Source: an uncultured Clostridia bacterium
GTDB taxonomy: Bacteria; Bacillota; Clostridia; UMGS1883
DNA: 64,000 bases
Direction: 5' to 3'
NCBI GenBank assembly: GCA_947626145.1
Contig: CANQRB010000002.1
Coordinates: forward strand, 194,339-258,338
Below the pieces are notes generated by a model. That model worked only from the letters and a program-made list of their open reading frames with translations, made no database searches and had not been told where the DNA came from. Shown here piece after piece: positions 7,260-14,520 of this stretch (positions are counted from its first letter, which is position 1; each line of letters opens with the position of its first letter). The translations under genes and the position numbers were made by a program.

Positions 7260-9548
7260 GTGATCTGCACGAGATGCAAAAAAAATGTAGCCGTTCTGTT
7301 CATAACCAAGCTGGAAAACGGTCAGCGTATCAACGAAGGCCTCTGCCTGCCCTGCGCCCGTGAGCTGGGAATTAACCCCATGGGCCAGTTTGCCGGCGGG
7401 ATGGATCTGGATATGGACAGCTTTGAAAATATAGGCGAACAGATGTCGCAGGTCATAGGGGACGAGCCTCCGGCGGACGGGGACAGCCCCAAGGGCTTCG
7501 ACAGCTTTTTCAGAAATATAATGGGCATCTTTGACAAGGGCTCCTCCGCTCCGGAGGATAAGCCGAAGGATGCGGGCAAGGCCGACGGCAAGACCGCCGG
7601 GAACGAAAAAAAGCAAAACGACCAGCCCGCCGACAGTCGCCGCAGGAGCCTTTTGGAGGCCTATGGCACCAATCTGACCCGTCGGGCCGCCGAGGGAAAG
7701 ATCGACCCCTGCATCGGACGGGACGACGAGCTGGAGCGGCTGGTTCAGATACTGAACCGCCGTACAAAAAACAATCCCGTGCTGCTGGGCGAGCCCGGCG
7801 TTGGCAAGACCGCGGTGGCCGAGGGCTTCGCGCTGAGAATAGCCGAGGGCCGTGTTCCGGTGAAGCTCCTAAACAGAGAGGTCTATCTCCTGGACTTTAC
7901 GGCCGTTGTGGCGGGCACTCAGTACCGGGGCCAGTTCGAGGCACGGCTCAAGGGCATAATCGACGAGGCCAGAAATCGGGGCAACGTGATTATGGTGATA
8001 GACGAGCTCCACAATATTGTGGGGGCCGGCAGCGCCGAGGGCGCCATGAACGCCGGCAATATCCTTAAACCGGCCCTTGCCAGAGGCGAGATACAGATCA
8101 TCGGAGCCACCACTCTGGGCGAATACCGCCGCCACATAGAGAAGGACTCCGCATTGGAGCGCCGTTTCCAGCCCATAATGATAGAGGAGCCCTCCGTTGA
8201 GGACACCGTGGAAATACTCAAGGGTCTGAGGGAGAAATATCAGGAATATCACAAGGTAAAGATAACCGACGAGGTCATAAGAGCCGCGGCGGTTCTTTCC
8301 GAGCGTTACATAACAGACCGTTTCCTGCCCGATAAGGCCATCGACCTTATCGACGAGGCCGGCAGCCGCAGCAATCTGAAAAATATGGTGCTTGTGGCGC
8401 TGGAACAGAATAAGAAGGAGCTCGGCGAAATGGACGCCGAGCTTGAGAAGGTGTATGAGGGCGGCGAGCTTACCGAGGCCGACTACGCCCGGGCCGCCGA
8501 GATACGCACAAGAAAGTGCGAGCTTGAAAAGGATAAGGCAAATCTTGAGGAGCAGCTGGAGTCCGTGTACCTCACCGTGGAGGATATAGCCTTTGTGGTG
8601 GAGTCCTGGACTAAAATTCCCGTAATGAAGATAACTCAGGAGGAAACTCAGCGGCTCGTAAATCTTGAGGAGCGGCTCCACCGCCGGATAATCGGTCAGG
8701 ACAAGGCTGTCAGCGCCGTTGCCCGGGCCATACGCCGCAGCCGTGCGGCCCTGTCGAAAAAGCGCCGCCCCGCCAGCTTCATCTTTGCCGGCCCTACCGG
8801 CGTGGGTAAGACCGAGCTGGTGAAGCAGCTGGTCATCGAGCTCTTTGACAGCGAGGAGGCCCTGATAAGGGTGGACATGAGCGAATATATGGAGAAGCAC
8901 TCCGTGGCCAAGCTCATCGGCTCGCCTCCCGGCTACGTGGGCTATGACGACGCGGGCCAGCTCACCGAAAAGATACGCCGCCGTCCTTACAGTGTGGTGC
9001 TTTTTGACGAGATAGAAAAGGCCCATCCCGACGTTACGAACGTGCTGCTCCAGATTTTAGACGACGGCCGCGTTACCGACAGCCACGGCAAGGTTGTCAG
9101 CTTTGAAAATACCGTTGTGGTAATGACCTCCAATCTTGGCAGCGACTGGAAGGGCGAGGGTATAGGCTTCGCCGCCGAGCCCGGCAGGAGAAATGAGGAA
9201 AAACTGGATTCCGCTCTGAAAAACCACTTCCGCCCCGAGTTCCTTAATCGGGTGGACGAGGTGGTAGTGTTCGAGAGCCTGACCCGTGACCAGCTTATGA
9301 AAATACTGGACATTATGTTGGATGAGCTGAATGAAATGCTGGCGGAAAAGGGTATGCGGCTGGAGCTCTCCGATGAGGCCCGGAATTTTGTGCTGGAAAA
9401 GGGTACGGACGAGCGCTTCGGCGCCCGACCCCTGCGGCGGGCCATCAGCCGTTATATACAGGACAAGCTGGCGGACATCATAATTCGCGGCGAACGCAAG
9501 GACGTGCTTCGCGGCGAGTTAAAGGACGGAGAAATAATTATAGAATAG
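7260..9548 (+). CDS. ClpE-like AAA+ unfoldase (Clp ATPase)
   Basis: A 762-aa Hsp100/Clp ATPase with two AAA+ modules. It starts at a GTG with AGGAG 9 nt upstream. The N-terminus is a four-Cys zinc finger (C3, C6, C29, C32), as in ClpE, in place of the double Clp-N repeats of ClpC. A flexible acidic/Lys linker (about 55-125) leads to AAA-1 (Walker [10 protein letters not shown] about 178-186), a middle coiled segment rich in Lys/Glu (about 375-440; UVR-like) and AAA-2 (Walker [10 protein letters not shown] about 512-520), then the Clp C-terminal domain. It should feed unfolded proteins to ClpP. ClpC is the alternative label; the zinc finger favours ClpE. Confidence 0.88.
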   Translation: MICTRCKKNVAVLFITKLENGQRINEGLCLPCARELGINPMGQFAGGMDLDMDSFENIGEQMSQVIGDEPPADGDSPKGFDSFFRNIMGIFDKGSSAPEDKPKDAGKADGKTAGNEKKQNDQPADSRRRSLLEAYGTNLTRRAAEGKIDPCIGRDDELERLVQILNRRTKNNPVLLGEPGVGKTAVAEGFALRIAEGRVPVKLLNREVYLLDFTAVVAGTQYRGQFEARLKGIIDEARNRGNVIMVIDELHNIVGAGSAEGAMNAGNILKPALARGEIQIIGATTLGEYRRHIEKDSALERRFQPIMIEEPSVEDTVEILKGLREKYQEYHKVKITDEVIRAAAVLSERYITDRFLPDKAIDLIDEAGSRSNLKNMVLVALEQNKKELGEMDAELEKVYEGGELTEADYARAAEIRTRKCELEKDKANLEEQLESVYLTVEDIAFVVESWTKIPVMKITQEETQRLVNLEERLHRRIIGQDKAVSAVARAIRRSRAALSKKRRPASFIFAGPTGVGKTELVKQLVIELFDSEEALIRVDMSEYMEKHSVAKLIGSPPGYVGYDDAGQLTEKIRRRPYSVVLFDEIEKAHPDVTNVLLQILDDGRVTDSHGKVVSFENTVVVMTSNLGSDWKGEGIGFAAEPGRRNEEKLDSALKNHFRPEFLNRVDEVVVFESLTRDQLMKILDIMLDELNEMLAEKGMRLELSDEARNFVLEKGTDERFGARPLRRAISRYIQDKLADIIIRGERKDVLRGELKDGEIIIE

Positions 9549-9582
9549 CGTGACAAAAAATGTGTCCCAAGGAGGTGAAGGT

Positions 9583-10113
9583 GTGGATGATCTGTTGAAA
9601 AAGCTTAGGCGTGGGGACGAAAAGGCCTTTGAGCGGCTTGTGAGGGAAAAACAGGATAAAATATATTCTGTGTGCATAAATATGCTGAAAAACGTGCATG
9701 ACGCTCAGGACGCCGCTCAGGAGACCTTTATCAAGGCTTACAAGGCCATGAGGTCCTTCAAGGGCGAAAGCAGCCTTGACACCTGGCTTACGAAAATAGC
9801 CGTCAACACCTGCCTGGATGCGATACGCGGCAGGAGGGACACGGTGGATATAGATGAGGCTTACGATGTGGCCGACCCGAACACACCCGAGGGCGAGTAT
9901 GAGGCCGATGTCCGGCGGCGGGTCGTGCGCCAATCCCTGGCCCGGCTGCCGTCCGAGCTGAGGGACGTTATCGTACTGAAGGACATAGAGGGCTGCAGCT
10001 ACGAGGAAATATCGGAAATACTTAATCTCAACCTTGGCACCGTGCGGTCGAGACTGCATCGGGCCCGTGAAAAAATTAAAAAAATTTTTTTGGAAAACCG
10101 GGAACTTTTTTAG
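9583..10113 (+). CDS. ECF RNA polymerase sigma factor
   Basis: A 176-aa sigma-70 factor of the ECF group. The GTG at 9583 is chosen because AAGGAGG lies 7 nt upstream; the frame also opens at 9550. Region 2 (about 10-75, 'LVREKQDKIYSVCINMLKNVHDAQDAAQETFIKAYKAM') binds the -10 element and core enzyme. Region 4 (about 115-165, 'LPSELRDVIVLKDIEGCSYEEISEILNLNLGTVRSRLHRAREKI') holds the helix-turn-helix for -35 recognition. The next gene is its likely anti-sigma factor, so the pair probably answers an envelope signal. Which promoters it reads cannot be told from the window. Confidence 0.93.
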   Translation: MDDLLKKLRRGDEKAFERLVREKQDKIYSVCINMLKNVHDAQDAAQETFIKAYKAMRSFKGESSLDTWLTKIAVNTCLDAIRGRRDTVDIDEAYDVADPNTPEGEYEADVRRRVVRQSLARLPSELRDVIVLKDIEGCSYEEISEILNLNLGTVRSRLHRAREKIKKIFLENRELF

Positions 10114-10230
10114 AACCTTGTGCGTCTAAACTATAGAAGGATATAATGAGGAGACGAAGCAGCGGATTTTCCGCACAGACCGTTTGGGATTAATGTATAT
10201 TAGCATAAGTAATGGAAAGGAGGCGGCATC

Positions 10231-11706
10231 ATGAATTGCGACGAGTTCAGAAATGTGGTATTTGAACTGACAGCAGGGGAGCTTGACGAAAAAACGGCCG
10301 AAGCGGCAAGGGCTCATATGGCGGAATGCCCCGGGTGCCGCAAGGAATACGAGGCCGTGCAGGAGCTGGCGGCGTCTCTTCGGGAAATGGGAGACCAAAA
10401 GGCCCCGGCTGACCTTTTGCCCAATGTTATGGGCCGTATCAGGGACGAAAAGGCCAGGAGCCGCTTCAATTTAATAAGGTTCGGCACGGCCGCCGCGGCT
10501 GTGGTTCTGGCGGTCGGCGCCGTAAAGGTGCTGCCCGGCATCGTAAAGGACCCGAACAATCTGCATGGGAGCGAAAGTACCGTCCGGGAGACGCAGGACG
10601 ACGGCGGGAACACTGTTGAAGATATTCCCGCCCTGGCCAGCGAAAACGGCGGTGAAGCCGTTGACAGCGGAGCCTCGGCGGAAACCGCTGTGGATCAGGA
10701 TACCGTAGTATCCGCCCCCGAAGGGCAGGCCCTCAATGATAATCAGAGCGATTTGGCGGCGGTCAGCGGCAAAATGTCCGCGGGGCCCGAAACGGAACAG
10801 GATACGGCCGGAACCGCATCGGCGCGCAAGTCCTCCGAAAGCGCTCCTCCGGCACAAAATACCGCGGAAACACCGACTGAAAACGTGAAGCCCGCGGATG
10901 ACGGTGGTCGGGAAAACAGATCGGCAAATTATACCGCCGGCGGTCAGGGAACCACACCGGTGCAGATCGTTCCCGAAAATGTCGTGCCTGCCGGAACGGA
11001 GCAGGCAACCGCCGATAATACGGCCACAGAAGTCAGGACAAACGAACAGACAGAAAAAACCGGCGAAAGTGATTTCGGCGAAATGATGCTTACGGAGCTC
11101 GACGGCGAAGCCGCGGCGGCGGAAGAGATCGCCGACAGTACGGCGGATACCGGCGCGGCGGAAAAAAGCGGCAAAAACGGGAAGGAAACTTCGCCTGACA
11201 ACTGGCTGAGTGAGATATTCGGCGGCATAAAGAGCTCCGGCAGCTCGGACAGCGGCTCCGGAAAAGGCTTCGTCGGAGGCTCCGGCAGAAGTTCAAGCGA
11301 AAGCTCGGGCGGCTCCGGCGGAAATTCCGCAGCTTCCGGTTCAAACGGAGGAACTCCTGATACCGCCGTGACGAAAAAGTCAAATTCCGGTAATGACGAG
11401 GGACTGCAAATAATAACGGCCGGTCTCGGTGACAGCGAGCCGATTGTGGATGTGCCGCGCAGCTATATCCATCGCAGGGTGCGTTTTTCCGTGGGCGCGG
11501 AGTATGCCGAGGCGGTGGCCGGCATAAGCACCTCGGGCAAGTCCATGTCGCAGGTTTCCGGCGAGCTCAGCGCCGCCGGGGTCAAATACGAGGTTTATAT
11601 CATCGAGGACGACTACACCTCCGAATACAGCAAGGCAGGCAGTGAGCGCAGGGCGCAGATCGAGGCCCTGTGCGCCGTGGACGAATGCAGCATAAGCATA
11701 AGATAA
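10231..11706 (+). CDS. Zinc-finger anti-sigma factor with long Ser/Gly-rich exterior
   Basis: A 491-aa single-pass membrane protein. The cytosolic N-terminus is a ZAS-type zinc finger (C3, then H29-x3-C33-x2-C36), which clamps ECF sigma factors. One membrane helix follows (about 87-106, 'TAAAAVVLAVGAVKVLPGIV'). The outside portion (about 110-395) is low complexity: Glu/Asp/Thr/Ala-rich, then Ser/Gly-rich. A folded C-terminal piece (about 405-491, 'IVDVPRSYIHRRVRFSVGAEYAEAVAG...YEVYIIEDDYTSEYSKAG') ends the protein and may be the sensor. The long exterior is much larger than in ordinary anti-sigma factors (about 200-250 aa) and suits reach across a thick wall. Ribosome site AAAGGAGG. Confidence 0.85.
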   Translation: MNCDEFRNVVFELTAGELDEKTAEAARAHMAECPGCRKEYEAVQELAASLREMGDQKAPADLLPNVMGRIRDEKARSRFNLIRFGTAAAAVVLAVGAVKVLPGIVKDPNNLHGSESTVRETQDDGGNTVEDIPALASENGGEAVDSGASAETAVDQDTVVSAPEGQALNDNQSDLAAVSGKMSAGPETEQDTAGTASARKSSESAPPAQNTAETPTENVKPADDGGRENRSANYTAGGQGTTPVQIVPENVVPAGTEQATADNTATEVRTNEQTEKTGESDFGEMMLTELDGEAAAAEEIADSTADTGAAEKSGKNGKETSPDNWLSEIFGGIKSSGSSDSGSGKGFVGGSGRSSSESSGGSGGNSAASGSNGGTPDTAVTKKSNSGNDEGLQIITAGLGDSEPIVDVPRSYIHRRVRFSVGAEYAEAVAGISTSGKSMSQVSGELSAAGVKYEVYIIEDDYTSEYSKAGSERRAQIEALCAVDECSISIR

Positions 11707-11727
11707 AATAAAGAGGAGTTGGGCTGA

Positions 11728-12573
11728 ATGGATACGGTTCGTGTGTCCGGCAGGGACTTTGACCTGAAACACACCTTTGACTGCGGCCAGTGCTTCCGCT
11801 GGAACATGGCCCCGGACGGCAGCTTCAGCGGCGTGGCCGGCGGAAGGGCCGTCCGTCTCAGACAGGACGGGGACGGAATAATTATCGAAAATTGCTCTGC
11901 CGCCGATTTTGAGGATTTCTGGCGGAAATATCTGGATCTTGACCGTGACTACGGCGAAATAAAGCGAACCGTGGCGATCAACGATCTGATGCGGGAGGCC
12001 GTCAGCTACGGCGGCGGCATAAGGATACTCCGGCAGGAGTTCTTTGAGACCCTTATGTCCTACATAATTTCTCAGAACAATTCGATACCCAACATAAAGC
12101 GGGTGGTGGAGCGGCTTTGCGCCGCATACGGCGAGCCGGTGGAGCTGGAGGGAGAGACCCGTTACGCCTTTCCTTCGCCGGAGCGGCTGGCCTCTTTGAA
12201 GGAGGAGGACTTCCGGGCTCTTGGGGCGGGCTTCCGCGACCGCTATCTTGTCGGAGCGGCGCGGCTGGCGGCGGAGGGCGCGCTGGATCCCCTTCGGCTG
12301 GCAGAAATGCCAACAGCCGAGGCCCGGGCCGAGCTCATGAAGATAAAGGGCGTGGGGAACAAGGTCTGCGACTGCGTTCTGCTCTTTTCTCTCGGCAAGT
12401 TCGACCTTTTCCCAACGGACACATGGATAAAAAAGGTTATGGCCGAAAGCTTTTCCGCCGGTTCGGTTTCCGCCGCCAAAAGCGAGGGAGAGCGTATCTT
12501 CGGTCAGTACAGCGGCTTCGCTCAGCAGTATCTGTTTTACTGGCGGCGGGAAAACGACAGGATCAACAAATGA
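11728..12573 (+). CDS. 8-oxoguanine DNA glycosylase (OGG type)
   Basis: A 281-aa bifunctional DNA glycosylase/AP lyase of the OGG1-like HhH-GPD group, which removes 8-oxoguanine opposite C. The N-terminal OGG domain shows 'DLKHTFDCGQCFRWN' (about 13-27). The helix-hairpin-helix 'MKIKGVGNKVCDCVLLFSLGKFDLFPTDTW' holds the Schiff-base Lys212 and Asp231. These are 19 residues apart, the same spacing as K249 and D268 in human OGG1. No 4Fe-4S cluster cysteines are present, which separates it from MutY and endonuclease III. It follows the anti-sigma gene by 21 nt with its own GAGGAG site and runs into the YitT gene. Confidence 0.93.
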   Translation: MDTVRVSGRDFDLKHTFDCGQCFRWNMAPDGSFSGVAGGRAVRLRQDGDGIIIENCSAADFEDFWRKYLDLDRDYGEIKRTVAINDLMREAVSYGGGIRILRQEFFETLMSYIISQNNSIPNIKRVVERLCAAYGEPVELEGETRYAFPSPERLASLKEEDFRALGAGFRDRYLVGAARLAAEGALDPLRLAEMPTAEARAELMKIKGVGNKVCDCVLLFSLGKFDLFPTDTWIKKVMAESFSAGSVSAAKSEGERIFGQYSGFAQQYLFYWRRENDRINK

Positions 12574-12599
12574 TATTTCGTGCAAGGGGGCGCGTTAAT

Positions 12600-13478
12600 A
12601 TGACATTAAAAAGCGGTTTCAGCAGCATGGGCAAGGTAATCATGTCCGTGGCGGGGGCGTTTTTGTACGCCTTCGGAATTAATATGTTCATCGCCGGGCT
12701 GGGACTTTACAGCGGCGGAATAATGGGCCTTTCTCAGCTCATAAGAAATCAGATAAGCGGCCTCATACCTCTCCACGGGGTAAATCTGGCCGGTATCATT
12801 TACTACATAATCAACATACCCATATTCATTCTGGCCTACCGCTCCATCGGCAAAAAATTCCTGCTCCGGACGCTGATCTGCGTTACGGCCATATCCCTGT
12901 TCACGACGCTGATCCCCACTCCGGCCGAGCAGATCGTCAGTGACAAGCTTGTCAGCTGTCTCATCGGCGGCTTTATTTCGGGCTTTGGTCTGGGCCTTGC
13001 CCTGCGCAGCGGCGGCAGCGGCGGCGGTACGGACATCATAGGCCTCTACTGCATCAAGAAGGATTTGCGGGTCAGCGTCGGCACTATAAATCTGGCAGTG
13101 AACGTTGTCCTCTATGCCGTGTGTATGTGGCTCTATAACGTGGAAACGGCCATTTATTCCATACTCTTTGCCGTGGCCAGCTCCATAGCCCTTGACCACA
13201 CCTATTCCCAGAGCATCAACGCCGAGGTCACCGTCATAACCAAGTCCCACGGCAAGGAAATCGCCGAGGCGGTGAACCACCGCCTTGTCCGCGGCGTGAC
13301 GTCGTGGAACGGCAAGGGCACCTATACCGATCAGGAAACTGAGGTTCTGTGCATTATACTCAGCAAGTATGAGCTCACGGCCCTGCGGAACATAATTCAC
13401 GAGACCGACCCTCACGCCTTTGTCATAGTCAAGGAGGGCGTGAAGATTGACGGAAATTATTTGAAAAAGGTAGGATAA
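12600..13478 (+). CDS. YitT-family membrane protein
   Basis: A 292-aa YitT-family protein: five to six membrane helices of DUF161 (about residues 10-180, with the motif 'LRSGGSGGGTDIIGLYCIKK' near 140) and a C-terminal cytosolic DUF2179 domain (about 220-285, 'RGVTSWNGKGTYTDQETEVLCIILSKYELTALRNIIHETDPHAFVIVKEG'). The function is unproven; transport is often proposed. The start at 12600 has a GGGGG ribosome site 9 nt upstream; an in-frame ATG at 12570 overlapping the glycosylase stop is the alternative. A strong terminator follows. Confidence 0.9.
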   Translation: MTLKSGFSSMGKVIMSVAGAFLYAFGINMFIAGLGLYSGGIMGLSQLIRNQISGLIPLHGVNLAGIIYYIINIPIFILAYRSIGKKFLLRTLICVTAISLFTTLIPTPAEQIVSDKLVSCLIGGFISGFGLGLALRSGGSGGGTDIIGLYCIKKDLRVSVGTINLAVNVVLYAVCMWLYNVETAIYSILFAVASSIALDHTYSQSINAEVTVITKSHGKEIAEAVNHRLVRGVTSWNGKGTYTDQETEVLCIILSKYELTALRNIIHETDPHAFVIVKEGVKIDGNYLKKVG

Positions 13479-13491
13479 TTTGAAGATGATC

Positions 13492-13535
13492 AAAAGGCCC
13501 GTCGGAGCGCTCTCGCTCCGGTGGGCCTTTTGTTA
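13492..13535 (+). terminator. Terminator after the YitT gene
   Basis: A long stem (AAAAGGCCC, then GTCGGAGCG paired with CGCTCCGGT, then GGGCCTTTT) around a CTCT loop, with A and T runs on either side. It is symmetrical and overlaps the stop codon of the DUF6514 gene on the other strand, so it should stop transcription both ways. Confidence 0.9.
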
Positions 13536-13757
13536 TTGATCGAGCTCGTCGGAGATTACATCCATAAGATGCTCCGGCTCAAGCTCGAATTTGTTGCATC
13601 TGGAAATCAAATCCAGAGTTTCCCGCTTGCCGCAGAAAACATCGGGAACAGACATTATGAGGCGGTCGGCGTCCCATACGTCGATGCCGTAAACAGTGAA
13701 AAACTGTCCCTCTCCGTCGGATACCCGGTCAGATCTAATCGTGTATTTACAACTCAT
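13533..13757 (-). CDS. DUF6514 family small protein
   Basis: A 74-aa protein from the ATG at 13757, with the pattern I associate with DUF6514: an N-terminal beta strand, 'YGIDVW', 'LIMSVPDVFCGKRETLDLISRCN' and the end 'ELEPEHLMDVISDEL'. Function unknown; small and cytosolic. Neither the ATG nor a TTG at 13787 has a ribosome site, but the ATG overlaps the end of a short upstream ORF (13747-13932) in GATGAGTTGTAA, so translational coupling is likely. The stop lies in the shared terminator. Confidence 0.65.
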   Translation of the reverse strand: MSCKYTIRSDRVSDGEGQFFTVYGIDVWDADRLIMSVPDVFCGKRETLDLISRCNKFELEPEHLMDVISDELDQ

Positions 13758-13932
13758 CGTTTCGGCGGTTTTGGCTTGTGCAGGCAAATCCGAGACGGTA
13801 TGCCCCTAAATGCGGCTGTGTAAGCCCCGGCCCGTCCCCGGGCCGCGTTTTTCGGCAAAAGTCTCCCGGGCTTCGCGGACGGTATTGCGGAGCCCTTTTT
13901 ATATTTGCTGACAAAGCCTCAATTTTCGTCAC
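13747..13932 (-). CDS. Possible short ORF before the DUF6514 gene
   Basis: A 61-codon frame from a GTG with GAGGAGAGGAG just upstream and a possible promoter (TGTACA-17-TATAAT) about 30 nt before that. The product is Arg/Pro-rich with no recognisable fold. Its stop overlaps the DUF6514 start, which would explain why that gene lacks a ribosome site. The stretch also holds a GC-rich hairpin (CGGCCC/GGGCCG near 13830), so it could be a structured leader instead. Low confidence as a protein. Confidence 0.25.
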   Translation of the reverse strand: MTKIEALSANIKRAPQYRPRSPGDFCRKTRPGDGPGLTQPHLGAYRLGFACTSQNRRNDEL

Positions 13933-14064
13933 CTCCTCTCCTCTTTGTACAAAATTATACACGGATTTTGTGCCCTTGTACAGGGATTACATTCCGAATT
14001 CGGAAAATTGCAGAAAAAATTTTTTGTGTATTGTTTTGCGGCCGAATATATTTTTTCACATAAC

Positions 14065-14135
14065 AAAAACGGAACCTTTCGGCTCCGTTTTTGTTTGGCT
14101 CGGGCCGCCCTGTGGTCGAGGCAGGGCGGCCTTTT
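14065..14135 (-). terminator. Tandem hairpins ending surface cassette 1
   Basis: In the direction of cassette 1, a perfect 10-bp stem (GGCCGCCCTG with CAGGGCGGCC, 14103-14131) is followed by an AAAAACGG/CCGTTTTT stem (14065-14092) with a T run. The same pair occurs, inverted, after cassette 2 at 50781-50848. The second hairpin is the efficient terminator. Confidence 0.8.
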
Positions 14136-14331
14136 GCCATATTAAGGAAGAAATTATAACCACGCTTTCTTTCCGTCTAAGACTCCGGGCGGCAGCTTCC
14201 TCGCGCATACCGCCTTTTTTCTGTCCGGCACCGCTGCAGACGGGCGGATCAGGGGTGGCCTCGCCCTTGGAAAGCGGCGGTTAACTTAGGTTGGGGTGGC
14301 CGGTCGGCCACGGTGTGAGTGAAATCAGTTA
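14136..14331 (-). other. Conserved 3' non-coding region of cassette 1
   Basis: About 195 bases between the 56-aa gene and the terminators that match 50546-50780 after cassette 2 closely for most of their length, including the CTGCAG-containing centre and the stretch AAGCGTGGTTATAATTTC. Single-base length changes between the copies break any shared reading frame, so it is better read as a conserved 3' untranslated or spacer sequence than as coding DNA. Confidence 0.5.
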
Positions 14332-14502
14332 TTACCGATTTTTTCTCCACTGCTTATAATCTTCTTTTACAGTTGCATCAACGGGAATTAATGTTTCACC
14401 GTTTATGCCGTTAGTGCTTATAAGCATGGCGCCGTCCATTACGCTTTTAAGAACATTAAGTTCTCTTGCCTCGACAATCGGGGCTTTAAATTCTTTTTTC
14501 AT
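14332..14502 (-). CDS. 56-aa partner protein of surface cassette 1
   Basis: A small gene with an AAGGAGG-like site (AAAAAGGAGGAACGATC before the ATG). The product begins MKKEFKAPIVEARELNVLKS, contains VMDGAMLIST and ends in DYKQWRKNR. It matches the 56-aa product at 50375-50545 in length, start, middle and end, and sits just after the same kind of large surface-protein gene. No signal peptide or membrane helix. The 'MKK.F.AP.VE' opening is shared by many short Firmicute peptides of unknown role; a leader-plus-core peptide (RiPP-like) or a small adaptor are both possible, but no modifying enzyme is nearby. Confidence 0.75.
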   Translation of the reverse strand: MKKEFKAPIVEARELNVLKSVMDGAMLISTNGINGETLIPVDATVKEDYKQWRKNR

Positions 14503-14520
14503 TTTGATCGTTCCTCCTTT

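Noticed and set aside
12117-12599. Upstream extension of the YitT reading frame
   Set aside because: The extension lies inside the OGG gene in another frame and encodes Arg/Gly-rich shadow sequence; the start at 12600 fits the family.
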